64,000 nucleotides of DNA from Planctomycetia bacterium (lineage in GTDB: Bacteria; Planctomycetota; Phycisphaerae; UBA1845; UTPLA1), in assembly GCA_015200345.1 (NCBI GenBank), contig CP054187.1, forward strand, positions 2,092,470-2,156,469. Reading direction: 5' to 3'. This document shows, piece after piece, positions 36,099 through 45,511 of this stretch. Every line of letters begins with the position of its first letter. Positions within the stretch are counted from its first letter, which is position 1. The notes beneath the pieces are model-generated. The model was given only the letters and a program-made list of their open reading frames with translations. It was not told where the DNA came from and searched no databases. A program made the position numbers and the translations under genes.

Positions 36099-36154
36099 AA
36101 GCCTGATGCTCGGGCAATCGTACGTTCGCCGTCCGAACGAGGCCACGCGCTTCT

Positions 36155-37318
36155 TCACTTGGGTGGCGCCAGCGCGGCTGCGATCCGCTCCGCCGCGAGG
36201 CGGCAGGCGATCTCGTTGGGATGCTGGTCAGTCGGATGGACCCAGTACGCTTCCGCGGTGCGGCCCTTCGCGGCGGCGTCAGACCGGAAGATCGGCAGCA
36301 GGTCAACGCACTCGCAGCCGGCGGTTTGGCAGGCGCCGGCGATGCGCGTGTGCAGATCGGCGAAGGGGTACTGATCATCAAGCGACCAGAAGATCGGGAA
36401 GATCGCGACGACAAATCGAAAAGCGTCCTCTTTTGATACTCGCGCCATGCCGGTCAGCACGTCGCGGCAGGTCTGCCATTTGGGCGAATCAAACCCGCGG
36501 CGCGTCGTGTCGAAGAATTCGCGTTGCAGGCGATCGGTGGCCCGGCGGCGCTCAACGATCTCCGCGATGCGCGAGACGCGCGCCAGCGGCGACCTTTCAA
36601 ACCCCTTTTTGGTCGCCTCGTTCTGGCGGATGGTCTCGGCCGCATCGGTCGCGTCATTCAGACAGAAACCAAGAATCACCGCGTCGGGTTTGTAGGCCGC
36701 GAGTTTGAGCAGGTACAGCGCCGCCGCGTCCTTCGTGTCATACGCCTGGATGCCCGCGTTGATGACCTCCACGCGACGACCCGGCATGCGCGACGCCAGC
36801 AACCGCTCCAACTGCCGCGGCCACGTGTCGCCTTCCTTCACGCCCTCGCCAAAGGTGAACGAGTCGCCAAGACAAATGACGCGATAGACGTCCGCGCCCT
36901 TCTCCACCGGCGGCAGCGGGCCGCGCAGGCCGAGCGAGTTGATTTCGTACTCGATGCGGCCGGCGGATCCGAAGTATCCACGAGCGTCACCGGCGAGGTC
37001 GTACACGCTCGCAAACCGCGCGCTGGGTTGATAAAGATGCGGACCGTTTTCGATGCGTGTGAAAGGCACACCATTCGGCTCGAAACGCGGCGGGTCGTAG
37101 CCGTGCGGGCCGAGTGGAAGAAACCGCAGCGCCACGTCGGCGATGACGAAGGACGCGACGAGGCAAGCGGCTGCCATCGCAAGCTTGCGATCGAACGATT
37201 GCGGTGCACGGGCAGGCCGAGCGTGTGTGACGCACTGCGTGTTCGAGCTGCCCGAACTATCCACAGGCGAGACGTTCGTGTCGCCCTGGACGGAATCATC
37301 CTGTGTGCCACCGGTCAT
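36155..37318 (-). CDS. SGNH/GDSL-type hydrolase, membrane anchored
   Basis: The 387-residue protein has a disordered start, one membrane helix (about 45-65, MAAACLVASFVIADVALRFL) and an SGNH hydrolase domain with the nucleophile block CLGDSFTFGEG (Ser), NAGIQAYD (Gly), LGFCLNDATD (Asn) and a final HPTDQHPNEIA (Asp-x-x-His). Such enzymes are esterases, often acting on acetylated polysaccharides or lipids at the cell surface. The start at 37318 is chosen over 37366, which would overlap the divergent hmgA start. Confidence 0.85.
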   Translation of the reverse strand: MTGGTQDDSVQGDTNVSPVDSSGSSNTQCVTHARPARAPQSFDRKLAMAAACLVASFVIADVALRFLPLGPHGYDPPRFEPNGVPFTRIENGPHLYQPSARFASVYDLAGDARGYFGSAGRIEYEINSLGLRGPLPPVEKGADVYRVICLGDSFTFGEGVKEGDTWPRQLERLLASRMPGRRVEVINAGIQAYDTKDAAALYLLKLAAYKPDAVILGFCLNDATDAAETIRQNEATKKGFERSPLARVSRIAEIVERRRATDRLQREFFDTTRRGFDSPKWQTCRDVLTGMARVSKEDAFRFVVAIFPIFWSLDDQYPFADLHTRIAGACQTAGCECVDLLPIFRSDAAAKGRTAEAYWVHPTDQHPNEIACRLAAERIAAALAPPK

Positions 37319-37324
37319 GACGGT

Positions 37325-37330
37325 TATAAT
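37325..37330 (+). promoter_or_regulatory. Consensus -10 element for homogentisate dioxygenase
   Basis: A perfect TATAAT lies 35 bases before the ATG at 37366 in the 47-base space between two divergent genes. No good -35 is present at the usual distance (TGTGTG is the best), so an activator may be needed. Confidence 0.45.
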
Positions 37331-37365
37331 ATCGGTGTCGCGCCGTCGTTTCAGGAGACGCATCA

Positions 37366-38586
37366 ATGATCAATTACATGCGAATGGGCAAGGTGCCCGC
37401 CAAGCCGCATACGACCTTCTACGAAGACGGCAAATTGCTGATGGAGCATTGCCACACGCGCGAGGGGTTCGAGGGGCCGTTTTCGATCCTTTATTACCGC
37501 ACGCCGCCGACCGACGAAAACGCCGTGGAGAAGCTGGCCATCCCCGGCTTCTGCCCGTTTGAGCCCCTGGCCGAGCAGCCGCTGCATCGACGGCATATTC
37601 GCACGCAGGACCTGAAGCTCTCCGGTGATTTTCTGGACGCCCGGCGCGTGCTGCTGTTCAACAGCGACGTGCACATGAGCATGGTGAAGCCGACGGCGAC
37701 CAGCGCGCGGCTGTTTTCCAACGGCGACGGCGACGAGATGTATTTTGTCTACAAAGGGACGGGGCGGTTTGAGACTCTTTTCGGTATGCTGTCGTTTCGC
37801 GAAGGGGACTACGTCCACATTCCGCGCTCGACGCCGTATCGCATTCAGTGGGACGGCGCGAACCCCGAGTTTTTCGTGTTCGAAGGCCGCGGGCACATTG
37901 ACATCCCCAAGGAGTATCGCAACCGCGCCGGGCAGATCACGATGTACGCCCCGTACTCGGCGCGCGACTTCCGCGCGCCCGAATCGCTGCTCACCTACGA
38001 CGCGAAGCGCCACGGGTCCGCGCCGTTCAAACTGGTCGTGAAACGCGACGACGTGTTGACGGTGCACCTGTTCAAGCATTTTCCGATCGACGTGGTCGGC
38101 TGGGATGGCGCGGTGTATCCCTTCGCGTTCAACATTCACGACTACCAGCCGAAGACCTCGACGATCCACCTCCCGCCGACGATTCACATCACCTTCGCCG
38201 GCAACGAGTTTGTCATCTGCTCGTTCGTGCCGCGCAAGGTGGACTACTTCGACCGCGACGGATTGAAAGCCATCCCCTGCCCGTACGGGCATGCCAGCGT
38301 TCACATGGACGAGATTCTGTTTTACGTCGCAGGGAACTTCACCAGCCGCCGAGGCATCGACAGCGGATCGATCAGTCTGCACCCGGCGGGGATTCCGCAC
38401 GGTCCGCATCCGGGGACGTATGAAAAATCCGTCGGGCACGATCGCACGAGCGAGCTGGCGGTAATGTGCGACACGTACAAGCAGCTTAAGTTGACAAAAG
38501 TCGCCAACGAGATTGAGGACAAGGACTACCATCTGACGTGGGTCAGCAAGGAGAGCGGCGAAGCCGACGCGCCAGGGGCGCGGTAG
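37366..38586 (+). CDS. hmgA: Homogentisate 1,2-dioxygenase
   Basis: This iron enzyme opens the ring of homogentisate in tyrosine and phenylalanine breakdown. The 406-residue protein has family segments VHIPRSTPYRIQW, FVICSFVPRKVDYF, HASVHMDEILFYVAGNF (iron-ligand region), the loop GSISLHPAGIPHGPHPG and a Glu/His set expected for the iron site. It is a short bacterial form. An AGGAG ribosome site is eight bases before the ATG. No other tyrosine-degradation gene (fumarylacetoacetase, 4-HPP dioxygenase, maleylacetoacetate isomerase) is in the window, so the pathway is split or incomplete here. Confidence 0.93.
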   Translation: MINYMRMGKVPAKPHTTFYEDGKLLMEHCHTREGFEGPFSILYYRTPPTDENAVEKLAIPGFCPFEPLAEQPLHRRHIRTQDLKLSGDFLDARRVLLFNSDVHMSMVKPTATSARLFSNGDGDEMYFVYKGTGRFETLFGMLSFREGDYVHIPRSTPYRIQWDGANPEFFVFEGRGHIDIPKEYRNRAGQITMYAPYSARDFRAPESLLTYDAKRHGSAPFKLVVKRDDVLTVHLFKHFPIDVVGWDGAVYPFAFNIHDYQPKTSTIHLPPTIHITFAGNEFVICSFVPRKVDYFDRDGLKAIPCPYGHASVHMDEILFYVAGNFTSRRGIDSGSISLHPAGIPHGPHPGTYEKSVGHDRTSELAVMCDTYKQLKLTKVANEIEDKDYHLTWVSKESGEADAPGAR

Positions 38587-38643
38587 ATCGCCCGATTCAT
38601 CCGCCGCCCGGGATGCGCTGCCGCTTTCAACAGTGGTCCTTTG

Positions 38644-39408
38644 TCAGGGAATGATGCCCAGGTCCGTCTCGATGACGTCTTCCGAGACCAGTTCCGTCGC
38701 GTCGGCCGAGCGACCGGGAGCGAGGAGCCGTTTTAGACCGGGCAGCGAGAAATAGCGACCGGGGCAGGCGGTTTTGTTGGTCACGCCGCCGTGGGTGAAG
38801 ACCTTCGAGGTCGGCACACCTGTCTTGTCACATAGAAAGCTGACCAGCCTCCCCAGCGCTTCCATCTGCCTGGGCGTCGGCGGGTGCGCATCGAGATTGC
38901 CGATTAGACAAATGCCGATTCCGTGGTCGTTGTAGAAGTTGTTGGGCGTCTTGCAGTGCGCGCCGTGCTTCTGCTGCGCCCACCGCGCGCCGACGTACAC
39001 CGCGCCGTCTCCATAGCCGATGCCGTTGCCGATCACGAAGTGATAGCCCAGCTCATCCCAGCCGCGGCCGTTCATGTGCCAGTTGCGCATCCCCTCCGGG
39101 GTTGATTTGTCGTTGGCCGAATGATGCACCACTACGCATTTCCAGCGATTGGAGATTCCGCCCGGCGGCATCCAGCCGAGGTTCGGCCCGCCGCGCGCGA
39201 CGGGCGGCGCGATGCGCGGCGTCTCCCGCGGCGGCAACGGTCGAGACTCCGGCGGCCGCTGACCCAGATACGGATCCATCTGTGCGATGGTCGCCTTCTG
39301 CGATGAGCAGCCGCTTGATGCGGCGACCACCAGGGCCAACCCCGTCAGCGACAAAATGCCCACGCGTCGGCCGCGAACCCGGGCGGCATTCTTATACAAT
39401 CGTCGCAC
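38644..39408 (-). CDS. Lipoprotein N-acetylmuramoyl-L-alanine amidase, PGRP type
   Basis: The 254-residue protein has a lipoprotein signal (ending VVAASSGC) and an amidase_2/peptidoglycan-recognition domain: WKCVVVHHSAN (first zinc His), HMNGRGWDELGYHFVIGNG, VYVGARWAQQKHGAHC, NNFYNDHGIGICLIGN and the closing THGGVTNKTACPG, which supplies the second His and the Cys ligands. It would cut the muramoyl-alanine bond during wall remodelling and is anchored in a membrane facing the periplasm. A Pro/Arg-rich linker separates lipid anchor and enzyme. Confidence 0.9.
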   Translation of the reverse strand: MRRLYKNAARVRGRRVGILSLTGLALVVAASSGCSSQKATIAQMDPYLGQRPPESRPLPPRETPRIAPPVARGGPNLGWMPPGGISNRWKCVVVHHSANDKSTPEGMRNWHMNGRGWDELGYHFVIGNGIGYGDGAVYVGARWAQQKHGAHCKTPNNFYNDHGIGICLIGNLDAHPPTPRQMEALGRLVSFLCDKTGVPTSKVFTHGGVTNKTACPGRYFSLPGLKRLLAPGRSADATELVSEDVIETDLGIIP

Positions 39409-39600
39409 GTTGAACCCTCTCCCGATTCATGCTTCGGCGCCCGCCGGCCCGATCGACCGCGATTTCCGCCGCGCAACAGCCTATCATCGACCGGCAGCCC
39501 GGCTCAAGTAAGAAATGGGCCGCGCGACCAATCGGCTTCGCCGATAAAACCCGCCTGAATCGACGTACGCGAGCCGGGGAGCGCCGGTTCGTTCCACGGT

Positions 39601-40257
39601 TCATTCCACACGCGCCTGCCATGCGGCGGTTGGGAGCGACGCCAGCTTCTCGCACATCCGCCGAAGCGCCACGCCCCGATGGCTGATCGCATTCTTTTCA
39701 TCGGCCGATAGCTGGGCGACGGTTTGGCCGTATGCCGGCAGATAGAAATAAGGATCGTAGCCAAAACCACCCGCCCCCCTCGGCTCGGTCACGATCATCC
39801 CCTCGAGCGATCCGTCCGCCGTCGCCAGCACACGTTCCCCATCCGCCAGCACCAGCACACACCGGTACCGCGCCGTTCGACGGTCCGGCGGGATGGCTGA
39901 AATCCGCGAAATCAACCTGGCGTTGTTAGCCGCGTCGCGCTCCGCTCGCGGACGATCGGCGAATCGTTCGTCATAATAGGCCGACGCAACGCCCGGCGCG
40001 CCCCCCAGCGCGTCCACTTCCAGTCCGCTGTCATCCGCCAGCGCAGGCATCGCCGTCGCGCGCGAGTAATAAATCGCCTTGAGCGTCGCGTTTTCAAGAA
40101 ACGTGCTGCCAGTCTCCTCCGGCTCCGGCGGCGCCGAGGCAAGCGATTCCAGGCCGACCCATTCAAGGTGCGGCCTTAGCGAGCCAACGGCCTTGCTCAA
40201 CACCTCGCGCATTTCCCGAAGTTTCGAGGGATTGCCCGTTGCGATGAGAAGCTTCAT
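39601..40257 (-). CDS. rdgB: XTP/dITP diphosphatase (RdgB/HAM1)
   Basis: The 218-residue enzyme removes deaminated purine triphosphates such as dITP and XTP, so they are not built into nucleic acids. Motifs: ATGNPSKLREM at the start, GSTFLENATLKA, ALADDSGLEVDALGG, FGYDPYFYLP and the closing AISHRGVALRRM. The ATG overlaps the stop of the preceding lipoprotein gene (ATGA, 40254-40257), so it is the last gene of an operon with thiL, tsaE, rph and that lipoprotein. Confidence 0.96.
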   Translation of the reverse strand: MKLLIATGNPSKLREMREVLSKAVGSLRPHLEWVGLESLASAPPEPEETGSTFLENATLKAIYYSRATAMPALADDSGLEVDALGGAPGVASAYYDERFADRPRAERDAANNARLISRISAIPPDRRTARYRCVLVLADGERVLATADGSLEGMIVTEPRGAGGFGYDPYFYLPAYGQTVAQLSADEKNAISHRGVALRRMCEKLASLPTAAWQARVE

Positions 40258-41180
40258 TCAAACTCCGGAATGACCGAGGTCGGTTTGCGATCGCGCAGGG
40301 CCTTGGCTTTGCCCGGCTGCGGAATCTCCACGAGGAACGACCAATTCGGAATCCGCTCGCGCTTGCCGGTGGCCGGGTCGGCCGTGATCCGATGGGTGAT
40401 GTGCCCGTTTTCGAGATTGTAGCGGAACTCTTCCTGCAACTGGAGATCCTTGACCGCCTTGCTGTAGGCCATTCGACCGTCCGGCTCGGTCACGAACGCA
40501 TCGTCACCGAAGGAGCCCACGCATATTGACGTCTGTGGCTTTTCCGGATCGTGATAGTAATAGGCCTCGTAGCCCCGGCTTCGGAGATCCTTGACCCATT
40601 CAATCGCGGCTTCCTGATAATCGCGCAGCGTCGGCGTGGCGTAGGTCACCCCCACATGCAGGGTGTACGTCCCCCGCGCGCGTTCCAGGCTCCACTCCGG
40701 CGGACCAATCTTCTCACCCGGCTTGGCAATCGGCCTCGCCTGAAAAAAAATGTACTGCCCGTCCAGCGACAACTGTCGAATAAACTCGAGGTCGCGCTTG
40801 ATGGCATCGTTCAACACAACGCGCAACTCGTCGCTCGCTTTGTCGTGCTTCAGCGCGTACTCCCCGTAGTACACTCGGCTGCCGGACGCTCCGTGCTCCA
40901 CCCGCACCTGGTCCCCACGCAGGTTCGGCGCGCGACGCAACGCATTCGCCGCCGTCTCGGCCGTCTCACGATGTCGCTCGCCGAGGTATTCGTTGCACTC
41001 GATCGTCCACGTTTCGGTGTCGCCCGACCGTTCGCCGAACAACGACCGGCCCGACGGCCTGAACAGCTCGTCCCATCTTGCCTTGTCTTGCTCGCTGCAC
41101 GCGCCGGCTGCGTTCATCAACACGAACAATGCTCCGCCGACCCAAGCACGCCGCCACGCCCAACCGCTCATTCTTGTCAT
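40254..41180 (-). CDS. Predicted exported lipoprotein of unknown function
   Basis: I do not recognise this 308-residue protein. It starts with a signal peptide ending NAAGAC, an acceptable but imperfect lipobox. The rest is a mixed alpha/beta region containing [26 protein letters not shown], which looks like an SPOR-type or peptidoglycan-associated unit (RGYEAYYYH...VCVGSF), preceded by a beta-rich part with many charged residues. It overlaps rph at 41177-41180 and rdgB at 40254-40257 by four bases, so it is locked in a housekeeping operon. A cell-envelope role is inferred only. Confidence 0.75.
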   Translation of the reverse strand: MTRMSGWAWRRAWVGGALFVLMNAAGACSEQDKARWDELFRPSGRSLFGERSGDTETWTIECNEYLGERHRETAETAANALRRAPNLRGDQVRVEHGASGSRVYYGEYALKHDKASDELRVVLNDAIKRDLEFIRQLSLDGQYIFFQARPIAKPGEKIGPPEWSLERARGTYTLHVGVTYATPTLRDYQEAAIEWVKDLRSRGYEAYYYHDPEKPQTSICVGSFGDDAFVTEPDGRMAYSKAVKDLQLQEEFRYNLENGHITHRITADPATGKRERIPNWSFLVEIPQPGKAKALRDRKPTSVIPEFE

Positions 41181-41902
41181 CGCTTCGCCTTCGACAGGGC
41201 CTTCTGCTGAATCGCCAGCAGCGCTCGCACGCCGCGCTCACCCATCGACACCATCTTGTTCATCTGCAATCGGGTAAACGTTCCCGCCTCGGCCGCCCCC
41301 TGAATCTCCACAAACCGCCCGCGATTCGTCATCACGACATTGAAATCCACCTCGGCGTCCTTGTCCTCGGCGTAGCACAGATCAAGCAGCACCTCGCCGC
41401 CGACCAGCCCCACGCTCACGGCCGCCACGCGATCCGTCAACGGACTGACTTTCAGCTTGCCCGACCGGCGCAGCTTCGATACCGCATCGGCCAGCGCCAC
41501 GTACGCTCCCGTGATCGCCGCCGTCCGCGTCCCGCCGTCGGCCTGCAACACGTCGCAGTCCAGCCAAATCGTCCGCTCGCCCAGCTTCTCCACGTCCACC
41601 ACCGCGCGCATCGCCCGGCCGATCAGACGCTGAATCTCCTGCGTGCGGCCGTCGATCTTGCCCGAACGACTCCGCGCCTTGCGATCCGGCGTGCTGCCGG
41701 GAAGCATTTCGTATTCCGCCGTCACCCAGCCGACGCCGCGACCCTTGCGCCATTCCGGCACCGCCTCGTCCACCGACGCGGTGCACAACACCTGCGTCTC
41801 GCCAAAAGCGATCCACACCGAGCCGGCCGCCGCGCGCGTGAAGTTCCGCCGGATCTTCACCGGTCGAAGCTCGCTCGCTTTGCGCCCATCGATTCGTTTC
41901 AT
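41177..41902 (-). CDS. rph: Ribonuclease PH
   Basis: RNase PH is a phosphorolytic 3' to 5' exonuclease that trims tRNA precursors and structured RNA. The 241-residue protein has [56 protein letters not shown] and [23 protein letters not shown], all typical. The frame is open to 42001, but the ATG at 41902 starts MKRIDGRK as in the family. It lies 28 bases after tsaE and overlaps the next lipoprotein gene by four. Confidence 0.97.
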   Translation of the reverse strand: MKRIDGRKASELRPVKIRRNFTRAAAGSVWIAFGETQVLCTASVDEAVPEWRKGRGVGWVTAEYEMLPGSTPDRKARSRSGKIDGRTQEIQRLIGRAMRAVVDVEKLGERTIWLDCDVLQADGGTRTAAITGAYVALADAVSKLRRSGKLKVSPLTDRVAAVSVGLVGGEVLLDLCYAEDKDAEVDFNVVMTNRGRFVEIQGAAEAGTFTRLQMNKMVSMGERGVRALLAIQQKALSKAKR

Positions 41903-41930
41903 CTGGCGTTCCCGGATCGCGTCCTTCGCG

Positions 41931-42437
41931 TCAGGTCTTATCCCCCGCCCTGCGCCATTGGTCAAGACCGGCCGCCGCGAGACGCGCCGCCTGCGCCGCA
42001 TCGCTCGCCTCCAGCCGCATCCGCCGCGTCATTTCGCCGGTCGCCTCGATCGACAACCACGCGCAGTCGGCCGGCAGCACGTCGCGCACCCGGTCGGCCC
42101 ACTCCACCAGCACGACCGCACCGCCCTCGCACAACTCCTCGAATCCCAGCGCCGCCAGCTCGGCCCCGCTCCGCAACCGATACGCGTCTATGTGATGCAC
42201 GACGCACCGGCCTCGGTACTCGTTTATTAATACAAACGTAGGACTCGTCACCGCGCGGTCGTCCGCCACGCCAAGCCCCCGCGCCAGCCCCTTCGCCAGA
42301 TGCGTCTTGCCTGCACCCAGCTCCCCCACCAGCGCCAACACATCGCCGCTGCCCAGCGCGCCGCCGAGCGCCCGGCCGATCGCCAGCGTATCCGCCACGC
42401 TGCGCGACTCGAGTTCCACGCACCACGCCGCGCTCAT
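41931..42437 (-). CDS. tsaE: tRNA threonylcarbamoyladenosine biosynthesis protein TsaE
   Basis: TsaE is the small ATPase that helps TsaB-TsaD place threonylcarbamoyl on A37 of tRNAs reading ANN codons. The 168-residue protein has the P-loop [30 protein letters not shown] and LVEWADR. A frame extension to 42518 has no support; the ATG at 42437 overlaps the thiL stop (ATGA, 42434-42437). Neither tsaB nor tsaD is nearby. Confidence 0.95.
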   Translation of the reverse strand: MSAAWCVELESRSVADTLAIGRALGGALGSGDVLALVGELGAGKTHLAKGLARGLGVADDRAVTSPTFVLINEYRGRCVVHHIDAYRLRSGAELAALGFEELCEGGAVVLVEWADRVRDVLPADCAWLSIEATGEMTRRMRLEASDAAQAARLAAAGLDQWRRAGDKT

Positions 42438-43396
42438 GCCGATCCGCCCGCCTCGCGAAAGTGCCGCCAGCCACGCGGCTCGACCCGCTCCCGGCCGCCG
42501 TACATCCGCTTCAACCACACGCCCGATTCGGCGATCGCCGAACCGATCCGTCTTAGATCACATGTGATGCCTTCTTTCCGGCACGCCATCACGCGATCCG
42601 ACGCATGCTCCGGCACCGCAAAGAACAACTCAAAGTCCTCACCATCATCCAACACATGAGATGTCAGCGAACGGTCGTCCCTCTTTTCCCTCAACACCTC
42701 CCGATGCAGCGCTCGAACCGCACCTTCGTCCAACTCCACCCCGCAGCCGCTCGCCGCCGCCATCCGCGCCGCGTCCACCGACAGCCCATCGCTCAAATCC
42801 ATCATCGCGTGAAGGTCCGGCCCCAGCGCCGCCGACAGCACCCGCGCCTCGCGCACGCGCGGCGTGAACGTCAAATGATGCTCCCAGATCGACCCGCCCA
42901 GCCGACCGGTCACATGCAACGCATCGCCCGGCCGCATCCCGCTTCGCGTCACCGGCCCGTTCAAACCGTCCCACGGTTCCGCCAGAATCGTCACATCCAC
43001 CACGAGCGGCTTGTCCCAACTGTTCGTGTCGCCCCCGATGATGCGGCAGTCAAACTCCCCCGCGATCGATTCCGCACCGGCGAACAATTCCTGCGCCTGC
43101 TCCATCGTCCAACGCGCCGGCAGCGCCACGCTCATCAGTGCCCAGCGCGGTCGCACCGCCATGGCGGCGCAGTCCGAAAGATTCACCGCCATCGCCTTGC
43201 GCCCCATCTGCCGCGGCGTGTGCACGGCGCTGTCAAAATCCACGCCGTCCATCACCAGGTCGCAGGCCACGAGCAATCCGCCCGCCCCTGCGCGCACCTG
43301 CGCCATGTCATCGCCCGGACCGAGCACCAGCCCCGACGGCGCGGACGTCGACCGCGAACGGATCCACGCGATCAACTCATCTTCGCCTTTCGCCAT
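42434..43396 (-). CDS. thiL: Thiamine-monophosphate kinase
   Basis: ThiL phosphorylates thiamine monophosphate to the active diphosphate. The 320-residue protein has LGPGDDMAQV, LVMDGVDF, GRKAMAVNLSDCAAM, IGGDTNSWD, HVTGRLGG, AMMDLSDGLSVD and HVLDDGEDFELFF, the AIR-synthase-like set of metal and ATP motifs. The start is ATG 43396; the frame upstream to 44413 would run into the divergent ispD gene. It is the first gene of a five-gene operon. Confidence 0.96.
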   Translation of the reverse strand: MAKGEDELIAWIRSRSTSAPSGLVLGPGDDMAQVRAGAGGLLVACDLVMDGVDFDSAVHTPRQMGRKAMAVNLSDCAAMAVRPRWALMSVALPARWTMEQAQELFAGAESIAGEFDCRIIGGDTNSWDKPLVVDVTILAEPWDGLNGPVTRSGMRPGDALHVTGRLGGSIWEHHLTFTPRVREARVLSAALGPDLHAMMDLSDGLSVDAARMAAASGCGVELDEGAVRALHREVLREKRDDRSLTSHVLDDGEDFELFFAVPEHASDRVMACRKEGITCDLRRIGSAIAESGVWLKRMYGGRERVEPRGWRHFREAGGSA

Positions 43397-43513
43397 GCCG
43401 TTTATTGTATCCCCGCCCGCCGGACGCAGCGCTTGGCGCCTGAAACCCCTTCGAAGCCGGCCTCTCGAAAGTCGGCTACGATTCAGTATGATGCGCCGAC
43501 GGGAGCCTTGCCC

Positions 43514-44257
43514 ATGGTCAAAATGAGCGTCCTCGTTCTCGCCGCGGGCAGCGGCAAGCGATTCGGCGGCATCGAAAGCAAAATCTTTGCCCGACTCGAC
43601 AATCAGCCGCTCTTCCTCCGCGCGCTTCAGCTTTTCGTCAATCGCGAGGACGTCGCCCAGACAATCCTCGTCGTCTCGCCGCGCGATCTGGACCAGATGA
43701 AATCCAAGTACGGCGCGAACCTCGGCTTCATGGGCGTCCAACTGGTCGCCGGAGGCGACGAGCGCTTTCACTCCGTCGCCAACGGTCTGGCCGCCATCAA
43801 CGACGACGCCGAGTACGTCGCCGTCCACGATGCCGCGCGCGTCTGCGTCGCCGCCGAATGGATTGATGCCATCTTCGCCGCGGCACAGAAATCCGGCGCG
43901 GCCGCGCCGGTCATCCCCGTGACCTCCACGCTCAAGCGCGTCGGCCCCGATCACCTCATCGGGGAGACCGTCCCGCGCGACGGCCTGTACATGAGCCAGA
44001 CGCCGCAGATTTTTCGGCGCAGCATCCTGGTGAAAGCATACGAATGGCTTAAAAATCGCCCGGCCGATCGGCCGCCCGTCACCGATGATGCACAGCTCGT
44101 CACCGAATCCGGCGGCGCCGTCACGGCCGTCGAGGGCGACGCGCGAAACATCAAGATCACGACGCGCGGCGATCTGGTGCTCGCCGGCGCGGTGCTCAAG
44201 GCCCTGCCGCAACGGCCTGTGTCCCGCCGCGGCGCGTTCGAAGAGGCACAGTGGTAG
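43514..44257 (+). CDS. ispD: 2-C-methyl-D-erythritol 4-phosphate cytidylyltransferase
   Basis: IspD makes CDP-methylerythritol in the non-mevalonate isoprenoid pathway. The 247-residue protein has LAAGSGKRFGGIESK (CTP-binding loop), VAGGDERFHSVANGL, VAVHDAARVC, and the region AAPVIPVTSTLKRV, followed by SQTPQIFRR and TDDAQLVTESGG, all standard. A long upstream open frame to 42605 is an overlap with thiL on the other strand. Start at 43514 gives MVKMSVLVLA, the family N-terminus. Confidence 0.96.
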   Translation: MVKMSVLVLAAGSGKRFGGIESKIFARLDNQPLFLRALQLFVNREDVAQTILVVSPRDLDQMKSKYGANLGFMGVQLVAGGDERFHSVANGLAAINDDAEYVAVHDAARVCVAAEWIDAIFAAAQKSGAAAPVIPVTSTLKRVGPDHLIGETVPRDGLYMSQTPQIFRRSILVKAYEWLKNRPADRPPVTDDAQLVTESGGAVTAVEGDARNIKITTRGDLVLAGAVLKALPQRPVSRRGAFEEAQW

Positions 44258-44289
44258 TCGCAAAAGACCCGAACAGGGAGGTTGCTTCA

Positions 44290-44835
44290 ATGGCCCGTTT
44301 GCTTCCATTCGTCCGGAGTGTTTGTTCAACGCTCGCGCCCAGCCTCGCGCTGGCCGCCCTGATGGCGCTCGCGACGCCAATCGCCTGCAATCAGCCAGCC
44401 GGTTCCGCCGCACGACTGGACAGCGAAGACGAAGGCCACGGCCTGCACACCGTGCAGAACCAGCGGCTTGCCGACATCATGAATGAATTGAAGGCGTTGG
44501 ACTTCGAGGGAATGGCCCGCCGCGCTTCATCCGGCGGAGCGGACGCACGGCTCGTCGCCGCCGCGCGGCACGCGGCCGATCTCGCGACCGATGCCCGACT
44601 CATGCCGCATTTGTTCAAATCCGAAACGTTCACCGACGAGCATCGACGCGTCTTCGATCACCTCGCCGGCCGATTGCAGATTCAATGCCTCGAGCTGCGC
44701 GACGCCGCATCGGCCAGCAACGTCCCGGCCACCCGCGCCAAGCTCGAGCAGGTCATCCGCACCTGCAACGAGTGCCACGCGTCGTTCCGCGGACCGAGCA
44801 TGGCCTGGGTCCGCGACGACGACGTGCCATATTAA
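44290..44835 (+). CDS. Exported protein with CxxCH haem motif (cytochrome c'-like fold)
   Basis: The 181-residue protein has a signal peptide, possibly with lipidated Cys33, and a helical domain rich in Ala, Leu and His ending with a haem-binding CNECH motif at 159-163, just 18 residues before the C-terminus. A helical body with the haem near the C-terminus is the plan of cytochrome c'/c556 proteins, which act in electron transfer or in binding nitric oxide or carbon monoxide. No partner oxidoreductase is near. A GGGAGG ribosome site precedes the ATG 9 bases away; it lies 32 bases after ispD. Confidence 0.75.
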   Translation: MARLLPFVRSVCSTLAPSLALAALMALATPIACNQPAGSAARLDSEDEGHGLHTVQNQRLADIMNELKALDFEGMARRASSGGADARLVAAARHAADLATDARLMPHLFKSETFTDEHRRVFDHLAGRLQIQCLELRDAASASNVPATRAKLEQVIRTCNECHASFRGPSMAWVRDDDVPY

Positions 44836-44846
44836 TGTCAATTCGT

Positions 44847-45485
44847 TCAGCTCCCGGCCGCCGATGAACGCGATGACGCGATCCCGATCAATCCGTCGAG
44901 CAGGCGCTCCCAGTCGCCCAGCGTCTGATCCATCTCGTACCGGAGAATATCCCCCAGCAGCACCGTGTCGCGCGACTCGATCGCCGACTTGATCCCCAGC
45001 AGCCTCTTCGCCAGGTCGCGCAACCATTGCGACACCGCACGGCCCTCGACCGCCACGCCGCTCACGTCCAGCGCCAGCAGACCGCAGGCGCGTACCACCG
45101 CCTCGTGCACCCTCGCCCACACGGCGCAGCAATCCGCCAGCGCGCGCATCGCCGACGACGTATCGCCGCTCGACAAATGCGAAGCCGCCGTCGCCACCGT
45201 CGCGTACGTCTCCGTCAACGCGCCACGCGTCACACCCAACGCATCGGCCACCAGCGCGCCGGGGCACCCGGTCACCACGTCAAGCCGTCCCACCGCCGCA
45301 AAGGGCATCCCCAGCACCTGCTCCAGACGATCCATCGACACGTCCTGCTCGTCGCAGCGCAGACCCAGCACCATCCGACCCGTGCCCGCGAGCCGCGCGC
45401 GAACCTGATCCACCACGGCCGACACCGTCGCATCCTGCGCGAACGCGCCGCCCGCCAGCGGTTCGTTGTCTACAAAAATAGCCAT
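44847..45485 (-). CDS. Unknown cytoplasmic protein, helical
   Basis: The 212-residue protein is not recognised. It begins with a short beta-like part (MAIFVDNEPLAGGAF; VLGLRCDEQDVSMD), then a long helical section (residues about 90-212) rich in Ala, Leu and Arg, with no signal peptide, membrane segment or catalytic motif. The last part (LGDILRYEMDQTLGDWERLLDGL) is like a helical bundle partner. The adjacent minus-strand gene, 26 bases before its start, encodes an acidic membrane-anchored protein, so the two may be transcribed together. Confidence 0.7.
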   Translation of the reverse strand: MAIFVDNEPLAGGAFAQDATVSAVVDQVRARLAGTGRMVLGLRCDEQDVSMDRLEQVLGMPFAAVGRLDVVTGCPGALVADALGVTRGALTETYATVATAASHLSSGDTSSAMRALADCCAVWARVHEAVVRACGLLALDVSGVAVEGRAVSQWLRDLAKRLLGIKSAIESRDTVLLGDILRYEMDQTLGDWERLLDGLIGIASSRSSAAGS

Positions 45486-45511
45486 TCGAATTCATCCACC
45501 GGCCTGCGCCG

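Noticed and set aside
42605-43513. N-terminal extension of IspD
   Set aside because: It is His/Arg/Pro-rich antisense to thiL and the normal IspD N-terminus begins at 43514.
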